A stretch of 64,000 bases of DNA from Nyssa sinensis. Lineage: Eukaryota; Streptophyta; Magnoliopsida; Cornales; Nyssaceae. Shown piece by piece: positions 56,384 to 64,000 of this stretch; within the stretch, counting starts at the first letter, position 1, and every line of letters begins with the position of its first letter. Position numbers and translations under genes: made by a program. Below the pieces are notes generated by a model. The model saw only the letters and a program-made list of their open reading frames with translations. It had not been told where the DNA came from and did not search any database. The DNA is taken from NCBI GenBank assembly GCA_008638375.1, contig CM018032.1, positions 3,167,001 through 3,231,000 of the forward strand. The letters are read 5' to 3'.

Positions 56384-59300
56384 TTTCCTTTCCTTGAAAA
56401 GGAACCAAAAGAAAGCATTCACCATTAATCTCAATATACCATTGAAACAATATTGTTATAATTATTTGGTAGATATTCTTTTATAATTATTTTTAAACTG
56501 TTAGAAACACCAAAACGTGCGTGTATTTTATGTATGTCTCGCGTTGCGGGTTGTATGTGTGTCATAAGATACAATTAGGATGGGATACACATTAGAACTT
56601 GTTGACCAAAAAAAAGGGATATTCTGTAGTGATGTTTGTCGGTGGTTTAACAATTAAGGAATTTAGCGGGCTTGTCTTCATCAAAAACAGTTTTAAGGAT
56701 TGGTCGGTAGAGCTGATGCTCAAGTATTTGACATGCTATTGTTGATAATGGGGACAAATGGGTGCTGAAGCTTGGCTTGGTTTTCTGAGGGCAGGAGAGG
56801 CTTGCGGATGGATAATTTGAGGGCTCTTGACTTATCCATGAAAAAAAAAGGAAAAAATGAAAAAGAATATGTGAGAGGTATTGATGAATTTATGGAAGGT
56901 GTGGTTATCTAGGTGGGATGTTGGTAAGCATTTTCCTTGGGATGATGTGTGTCATATGAAGTTTTCCCTTCAGGTTTTATTTATCGGTATATGTTAAAAG
57001 TTGTTTGAAAAATAATCTTGCTGGCTTAATTGAGTGAAGAGGGGACAAGACACATTGGAACCAATGGTTGGTTCAATCAATTAATGATTCGGGGCTTGAG
57101 CTATTTTTGGGTTATCTTTTCAAGTCCTTGACGTGTAATCAGATAGCCAAGAGGTTGGGCCAAAAAACCTTACCTGTTAGTTTCAATCATATCAAAGTAA
57201 AATTACTAAAAAATCTCCACTTTGTTTTCGTTGGGGTGTGCGAAAAGATAAAATAGTAGAATTTGTAGAAAATAACTCCCTATCATTAAGCTCAAAAAGG
57301 TAGGACCTAGAATGTTGTTTGTTCACCTAGAGTATTGTCTGGTCAGTTGTTAGGGTTTAGTGAGTTTTGAGGTATATCTTCCATTAAATTCTTCACATTA
57401 ATATTCCTTGGCAGTGTTGTCAAAGGTGATTAAGTGCTCGCCTAGGCAATAAGTCGAGGTTAACATAAGGTGTAGTGGCTTGACCATGGTTTTAAATTGT
57501 GGTATCGGGACACGTAACTGTCGTGATAGCGTGTATCGGTTGATACGTAACGAGAATCGGGAACCACACCCGTAAATTTTTTATAATCACTAGAAAATTT
57601 CTTTAAAGTTACTAATATGCATGGTTTTGCTCCAATTTAATACTTTTTAATTATTTTTAGTTATTTTTATAGTTCCTATGAAAAAAATTACTTATTGTAA
57701 GAAGAAAATACAATCTATTATGACTGAATATGACAACTAATAATTAAAAATGTAACTATAAATAAATTCTGCAAATATAAAAAAAGAAAATAAAATATAG
57801 ACAAAGAATACACTATAAGTGAACATTAATTGTTAACTAATGGACTTAAAGTCAAATAAACACATAATTTAGTAAAAATAACAAAAAATTTAAATGTGAT
57901 TAATCATATTACAATACTTAAGTTTTCTACCACCAAAAAAAAAATTCAAGATACTTTTATATGATTTTAGAGTAAAAATATTAATACAAAAACAAAAGTA
58001 ACAAATAAATAATTTTTACAATTATAATTTTTTTTTTTTTGTAAAAGTAGCCTAGGCCCTAGTTATAGAATATGGTATGTTAGGAGTAGGCTTCTTTGGA
58101 TCGCTTTGTTAGAACGAAATACGCTTATTTGGAATGTGACATGTTTTTTTATTGTATTTGTAATAATATTAATATGTATATATATAAACTAAAAAGATTT
58201 CAATGAATTCAAGCCATTATAAAATAAAATTTCAATGACGTGTGTATTTTGTATGATTTTTTTGGAATTTTTGATATTTTAGATTGGAACGCTAAATCTC
58301 ATGTTTCAACTCGCTAATAAACCATGTTTTGGATCATGCGATCTCAATTCGCAATTCGCTAGGAGTGGAGCGAATTTTGGTAACCGTGCTTTGACTATTT
58401 TCATAATTCTAAATCTTGTGTTTGATAAATTTAAATCACTAGATTTATGGTCAAAAATTAGTTTTTTGGCCCTTAGAATAGAGAAAAAGAGAAAAATGTA
58501 TTATTATTGTTACGTATCGGCCAAAACCGTTACACATCGGTCCGTAACAGCTGCTGCATAACGGTATTGGCTGTTACGCATGTGAATTTTCTACACAGCG
58601 ATGTATCGGTGCGTAACGGTATTGGAGGATTCAAAACAGGTTACGCAACGACCGATATTTAATACCATGGGCTTGAGACACTCTCATGGAAGTGACTTTA
58701 ATGAGGCATTCGTAAAGCGATTGCCTAGACTAAAGTGATAGGCGTCAGGGCGAAAGCCTTATTAGCTAAAACTTATTTAATCTTGATTTTTTGTTTTTTT
58801 GACTAATGATATTTTTTGTTAGCACAATGTTTGCATAATATAAAAGAAGTAGAAAGGGTAGAAAAAGTTTACAATGGTCTTAATTGCTTACAATTTAAGT
58901 ATGTCATATGTCATTCTTGAAATTAAACTTTCTAATGTTACATGAGAACTATTGCATAAGATATTGTTTAACTTAAAATAAATGAAATATAATATTTAAT
59001 ATATTTTTTGATTATTTTTTTAAGTCAGGACATTGCTTCATTTAGGCCGGTGCTTTTTGTCGCTTCGTTTTCTAGGCAGTGTAACCCTAGCGCCTTAAAG
59101 GCGCCTTTTACCTTTAACTATAGTACTTTATAGTTCCTTGGTGAGTCTAGTTTTGGATTTACACCCATAGCCTATATTTACTTTGCTTAGGCTTTGCTTC
59201 TCATTTCCAATAAAATTTCTTTACACACTATTGTGGGAAGACTTGTATAATGCATGTATTGCTTACGGAAGTTTTTTTTTTCTTCTTTGGGTTGCTTTAT

Positions 59301-61322
59301 GGCCTCTGGGCTTGGCATGGGGGCTATGTAGATTTTCCATTTGCCTTTTGTCACATGAGTTGCAATTTGACTTTGGAATTGAATCAGATGTATACAAGTA
59401 CAATTTTTTTTTTTTTTATGAATTAATGTTGGAAACACAATTTTGATAGTATGATTTGACATCTTTGCTCCGTTTAGCTAACCTCATTCTTGATGAGTGT
59501 GTGTGTATAGCCCATTTTTGCTTTGATTCGAATCACTGTGTTGAAAAATTTTACCATGATGATTACAACATTGAGCCCATATATATTTTTGTGGAGGACG
59601 AAGCTTTTTGCAATTCTATATTTTTTTTTTCTACAAGTACAACACACATGCCCACGTACCAGCCAGGTCTTGAAACCAACCCTCCCTCCCCATATTCACC
59701 ATCTTTTCGGTTAGTAGGTGACACCACTCAAGCTAAATGGGCAATGGTTTTGCAATTCTGTGGACTTTGTTGGTAAGGAAGAACTCATCCTATTTTTTGG
59801 AAGGTTGAAATTTGTTGTGAACTCTGATTTCTTTACCTTCTCCGCTGCAGTTTTACATCTTGTAAATAATTGTGTTCTGTCCTCCCCCAAGAATACCAGA
59901 TTCTTATCTTGTGGCAATGTCCTCCCTCAAGAAGGGGAAACAATTGTTTTAAAAAATTATTTGTGACTGATTTTTCCCCATTGAAGGCATGTTTCTAATA
60001 TATACCCTGCCCTACTCGCAAAATTCCTGCTATTTTCTAGTCTATTGAACCATTAGGAGGTTTGGAGATAAGTAATTCAGCACTTCTTCATTGTTTAAAA
60101 GTTCCATGGTTATTGTGGTTCAATGATCCGTACGGGCGAAAGAGTTCCGTACTTATAAATTAATGGTTCATTTTTATTTGTTTGTTGTTTTAGAACATCT
60201 TAAGTCTTTGACTTTTTGTTGACCTTATACCCAAAAACCTAATGGGCCAGGGATGTTATTGAGTTTCGTCAAATGATTATTAGATTGGGATGTTATACGA
60301 TATGTGACTGATTTACCAATGAATTTTTAGGAAATTCCTTTGAGATACTTTGGAGAGACTTGATTCCCCTGCATACTTGCATATCTCCCACAAAATAGCG
60401 AGAGTAGTTTTACAATATAGCCAGACTTGAATCTACTCCAATGATGGATGGTTTCTATTAACCACTAAAGTCAAGTCTGAAAATTACTTAATAATGTGAA
60501 ACTCGTTAACCATAGAATTTTACCTTGATATAATTGAAGTTAGATTGTTATCAAAATAAATACTTCTTAGACATTAGCCAGTTGTGTGCCCGGGAATTAT
60601 TTTTACAGCAATACTATTCTCTAAATGGAGATCTCGAAATATAATTATCCTGAGCAAATGCCTTTTCCTTGTTTGCCTTTTTTTTTTTGCTTTTTATTTA
60701 TTTTTCTCCTTCATTTGGTAATTGATGTATAATTAGAACTCCTTTGAATAAAACAATCAGACTTTTATTCAGTAATATCGAAGAATCCAAAATTACTATG
60801 GCATGATTCAATTGCAAATTGCCGAATTTGCAGAGAAGTGGAAGTAGAGAATGTGTCCCAGTAGTCTCCTGTAACAACCCAAAAAAATTATGGCATTCTT
60901 TGAAGTTGCTTCCAGACCCATTCTATAACGCAGGAAGACAGTGTCAGGCAAACATGGGTTCTGCCTATAGGATAGCATTGGCATTGACCAATTTTTTGCT
61001 TCTAGCCAATTTGTTGTTATCTTTTGTTGCATGGTTTTGTTTATAGGATGATAATGTGAATTTAATAGAATGCAGCATTTGTGTTTTTGTTGTGACAGCA
61101 AACAGAGGGTTTCACTCAACGGGCATCAAGAGGATGGGTGGAGGACATGCCCATGCCCATGATGAACCATTCTACCTTCATGCAAAGCACATGTATAACC
61201 TAGACAGGATGAAACATCAGAAGCTGAAGATGACTCTTGGTGTCTTCACTGCCTTCAGCATTGGTGTCGCAGTCCCTGTTTATGCTGTCATTTTTCAGCA
61301 AAGTAAAACTGTTTCTGGCTAA
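53432..61322 (+). CDS. Small mitochondrial single-span protein, probable respiratory-chain (complex IV-like) subunit
   Basis: Two coding exons (53432-53507 and 61099-61322) join as G|CA and give 99 residues. The N-terminus (MAFNNGLRSCASKLLTSTES up to about residue 33) is Ser/Arg-rich, lacks acidic runs and ends RGFHST, as expected of a mitochondrial presequence. A polar stretch GGGHAHAHDEPFYLHAKHM and YNLDRMKHQKLK follows, then one membrane helix (TLGVFTAFSIGVAVPVYAVI, about residues 71-90) and a short basic tail. I believe it belongs to a conserved family of small plant inner-membrane proteins found with cytochrome c oxidase, but I am not sure of the exact name. Intron 1 is 7.6 kb, flanked by GTCGGC and GTGACAG. 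No frame damage is seen. Confidence 0.8.
54239..54905 (-). mobile_element. LINE 3' end fragment (zf-RVT-like)
   Basis: The minus strand encodes SFLDVVQLWKPFSYCMIWEK and, in another frame, ESTNHLLLHCMAARDVW, resembling the zf-RVT end of plant L1 elements. The tail GTTGCACCCCCTCTGGTGC matches the tail of the LINE at 34227-34774, and a short A-tail ends it at 54239. 5' truncated and frameshifted. Confidence 0.75.
55958..56103. repeat. 73-bp tandem duplication
   Basis: Units start at 55958 and 56031 with ttcctgctttgatatattag and continue through aagagaatatcttcta. A few changes near the ends. Confidence 0.9.
56354..56383. repeat. (CA)n microsatellite
   Basis: About 14 CA units, intronic. Confidence 0.9.
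57485..58669. mobile_element. Middle element of the nest, catggttttaaatt type
   Basis: Ends catggttttaaatt and, inverted, catggtattaaata. The flanks ggcttgac and ggcttgag form a duplication of about 8 bp with one change. Rich in gtatcgg/cgttacg words at both ends. Same family as 2050-2230. Confidence 0.72.
58060..58392. mobile_element. Innermost element of the nest, copy 2 of the 15738-16130 repeat
   Basis: Matches 15738-16130 from taggcttctttggat through cgcaattcgc to ttggtaac. It lies within the middle element, so it is the third insertion layer. Confidence 0.6.
61099..61322 (+). CDS. Exon 2 of the small mitochondrial protein (membrane span and stop)
   Basis: Opens after TTGTTGTGACAG and completes the split codon as GCA. 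Encodes the His-rich stretch, the conserved KHMYNLDRMKHQKLKM segment, the single membrane helix and the end SKTVSG with TAA at 61320-61322. Confidence 0.88.
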
Positions 61323-64000
61323 CTCATTAAATCAATCCTCCTTTGCTACAATAATTGGAACAAACTTTGGAGTGCCTCTTAGTTGAATGTAGGTACGGGT
61401 TTTGATTGGTTCAAAGATTTCAGTTTCTGTTGTTTGCTTGGCTACTGCCTCAACTTGGAAATAGTTTCTTCATACTGCAATCATAATAATATTTCCTGGT
61501 TTAATGTATAAGCTAGATTCTTAATAGTGTGCTTGTCCTCGAGACCCAAATGTACTTAAGATGCTCAGAACTTATCTTAACATGTGGGACAAGTTATTTA
61601 TTGTAGAAGAATCATGATTAGACTCCCCATCACCGAGTAATCTTATGCTATGGTTCTCTTGATATCTGGATGAGTTACCCATTGACAAATATGTGAGAGT
61701 TGTGCTTCAATTGGAGTTGCTCGATGCCCTGTGTAATAGGTTAAAGTGGAATGAGATATAGTGATTTCAACTGATTCAGTCTTTTGTCACCTCATCTAGT
61801 TGAATTTTTTTTCTAGGAAAAGAGTAACTGCTTTGAAGACTTAGTTGGAATATGAAGAGAATCAGAGGTAAGAACATGAACATGGCCTGTGCCTGGGTCA
61901 TGATAGAAGACAACTATTATCCATACAAAGATTGCCATTTGTTGATTGCAATTTTGGCTTTGCCAAGCATGGCTATTTTTGCTGACAGTCCCTTGCTACG
62001 TGCACAGGGCTCAAAAATTCTGGTTGAGAGTTGTCAATGTGAAGATGATCACTGAAATGGATACAGTGACTACAAATGCAGCGCAGGGCTGCTTGACCCT
62101 AGACCCACCCAGATTACGGGTCATTGATTTTTGAGTATTTGCTCTCAATTGGAGTCAACAGGTGGCCCACTTGGGTTTCTAACAATCCAGCCACTTCAGA
62201 AAATTCATTCTGCAGAGGTAAAAGTGCAATTCCTATGAAGGATATCCTCGGCTCATGATCTTGGGTAAAGATTGCCCATGAATTGATGAATAAGCCAAAC
62301 CTTATGATTTACACTCTTCATATGCACACAGTGGCTCTCCTATATGTAACCCTTAGAAAATTTTGCTTCTTGATTATTCTTCAATCCACAACCCTATACT
62401 AGCTGAAATTTTCTTGCTGTTCAGATTTGTTTAAATCCAATATATTTCTTAAATCATAGAATTACATTCAGAATTCAGATAAAATCATAATTAGGTTCGC
62501 GAAACTCCTTACAGGTCGAAGGTGGCGGCATATTTGCATATAGGTGTGCGTGTTGATCATGCGGCTGTTGCTTTTCTTGTCTATTCTTTAACAACTTTAG
62601 TTTCTCCTCTAGAGGAAGTTAGAACAGAAGGTTGTTAGTTACTCAAAACTAGTATTAATTTTGACTAGAGAAAGTTTCTCTTTGAACTCATGACTGTAAA
62701 CAATAGGAGATCAAAGAAGTAATCCAAAATGTTCTGCATGTGTGTGTGTGTGGGTGGGTGTGTGTCATTATAGAGAGATGTGACCCAAAATCCTATTACA
62801 CATTCATCCAATATATCCAAACAAAACGCCATGCATGGGCCAATAATAACCACATAACAAAACACTTAATTGTGTATTACGTGATAATCACGTAATTAAT
62901 GCTAGATTCATTCAAATAATGACAAGGACTTTGTGCACTAACAAAATATTAGATTGATGATATGGAAAAACATGCTTCAATAATACAACATATTTGTTGA
63001 TTAGATTTGACAAATGACAGCATTTCCAAGTCACCAAGACATAAAAAGTCCCAAGAGGAACAAGTTATTGATGTCACATTAGAACTTATGGTGCGTTTGG
63101 CCAGTTGGGAGTTGGCAAGTATGAATTAGAATTAGTGAAAAACTAATTTAGGAGAGTTGGTATCCAAAACCGTCTGTGTCACCCTTCCTCTCTCTCTCTC
63201 TGAAAAAAAAATAAAGAACAAAACTCTGCATATATTCTCAATCCCTCTCGTCAAGATCGTCCTTTTAGGGAGAGATAGAGATAGACTCTTTGTTGGTTCT
63301 ATCTTTCTCTTTTGATTTCAAATCTTGAGTTTTGTTGTACTGCGATAAGTAGAATGGTGGAAAATTTTTGTTTTTATGAAGTTTCCTGTAGAATTTCCAA
63401 TTGATTTGAGGGATCACCTGTTAATTCGGAGTTGGAATTTTGGAATTTCCAATTGATTCGAGAAATTACTAGTATGGTTCATGATTGTGTGTTTTTTCGT
63501 TATTAAGAGAAGTTTCATTATGCATATTTCGGCCCTTAAAAAAGAAATTTGAGATCATACTAGTGCAGTTGATGCTGGTGCATCTTTGGTGGTTTATGGC
63601 AAATGAACCCAGGACAGTTGAACCCAAGGAAATTAGAGGTCATACTAACAAATACCGTGTGTTATTTTGATTTGTCTCTCTCAACAAGGGCGGTAATACT
63701 AGTAAACTACCCGGGATTATAGCTCACCCCAAATTCAAGAATTTTTTTTTATACATATAAAATTTTGATCATTTTTAAGTTAGTCCACCCAAAAATTTTG
63801 GCCTAGCCCTAATTTTACCCTATGAATTTTATCTTATTTTTTACCCTAAAATTATAAATTTTAGACCAAAATTTTGTCCCAATCCAAAATTTTTATATTA
63901 AGTATTTTTAAAATCTCATTATTTCTTTCATTTTTAATCCAAAATTTTCCCACTAAAATTTGTAATCCTCCTCAAATATTTTTTCTAATTCCACCTTAAT
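61323..64000. other. 3' flank of the small mitochondrial protein gene, no further gene recognised
   Basis: The first few hundred bases should be the 3' UTR; TAATTAGA/AATAAT-like polyadenylation signals are too common to pick one. A TG run occurs at 62739-62765 and an ACGT palindrome at 62876-62896. Open frames at 61852-62055 and 63485-63670 lack conserved features. Confidence 0.5.

Larger units (their letters stand above)
57412..59133. mobile_element. hAT-type element, outer member of a nest
   Basis: Starts cagtgttgtcaaagg and ends with tacctttaactatagta plus a few bases. A perfect 8-bp duplication ttccttgg (57404-57411 and 59134-59141) flanks it. Its own sequence (57412-57484, 58670-59133) is homologous to the MITE at 39057-39545. 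A second element splits it. Confidence 0.8.
53508..61098 (+). other. 7.6-kb intron of the small mitochondrial protein gene
   Basis: Holds a LINE fragment (54239-54905), a 73-bp tandem duplication (55958-56103), a CA microsatellite and the three-level transposon nest (57412-59133). 56580-57260 and 59720-60400 have protein-like but stop-ridden stretches that I cannot assign. No further exon is needed for the frame. Confidence 0.8.

Noticed and set aside
56590..57260. Possible LINE ORF1 or other coding remnant
   Set aside because: Protein-like fragments occur but no diagnostic motif, and stops are frequent.
59183..59966. Several overlapping frames on both strands of 80-106 codons
   Set aside because: No recognisable motifs, no splice logic with gene 2, and sequence typical of AT-rich intron.
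61852..62055. 67-codon frame downstream of gene 2
   Set aside because: Likely 3' flank; no conserved motif, and the composition is not coding-like.

Overview
This window is nuclear DNA of a flowering plant. It has spliced plant genes with long introns, AT-rich non-coding DNA, and many plant-type transposons (Ty1/copia, Ty3/gypsy, TRIM-like elements, LINEs, tRNA-derived SINEs, hAT- and Mutator-type elements). The sequence does not let me name the species. I see no bacterial, organellar, CRISPR or rRNA features.

Gene 1 fills most of the window on the minus strand, from 43331 down to at least 11858. It is the plant homologue of FANCM, the DNA helicase/translocase of the Fanconi anaemia pathway and an anti-crossover factor in plant meiosis. 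I could chain 23 exons in frame (3818 nt, about 1272 codons). All helicase motifs are intact. The last exon or exons, encoding the C-terminal tail, were not found and probably lie beyond the left edge or in the transposon-filled DNA left of 11858. Three introns are swollen by transposons: intron 3 (8.8 kb), intron 5 (5.0 kb) and intron 13 (9.5 kb). Intron 15 is a U12-type AT-AC intron. A recent 176-bp tandem duplication beside exon 3 has created a second 39-nt piece of that exon which would splice in without breaking the frame.

Gene 2 is on the plus strand (53432-61322). It has two coding exons separated by a 7.6-kb intron and encodes a 99-residue, single-membrane-span protein with a mitochondrial-type presequence, probably a small respiratory-chain (complex IV-like) protein. 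Three site II motifs (TGGGCY), typical of nuclear genes for mitochondrial proteins, lie upstream. The two genes are divergent, about 10 kb apart.

Layout. 1-1030: a non-autonomous LTR element. 1117-1467: two unidentified exon-like segments on the minus strand. 2550-2760: a hAT transposase remnant. 3092-6410: a decayed copia element. 7058-11564: a hAT-type element split by a 3.9-kb LTR element. 11858-43331: FANCM, with solo LTRs, a TRIM, SINEs, a LINE inside a copia, a Mutator-type element and others in its introns. 44342-48510: a probable 4.2-kb solo LTR. 48880-51912: an LTR interrupted by an inverted LTR of its own family. 53432-61322: gene 2, whose intron holds a LINE and a three-level nest of DNA transposons. 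61323-64000: no recognisable gene. Most element boundaries rest on target-site duplications and terminal motifs read directly from the sequence.
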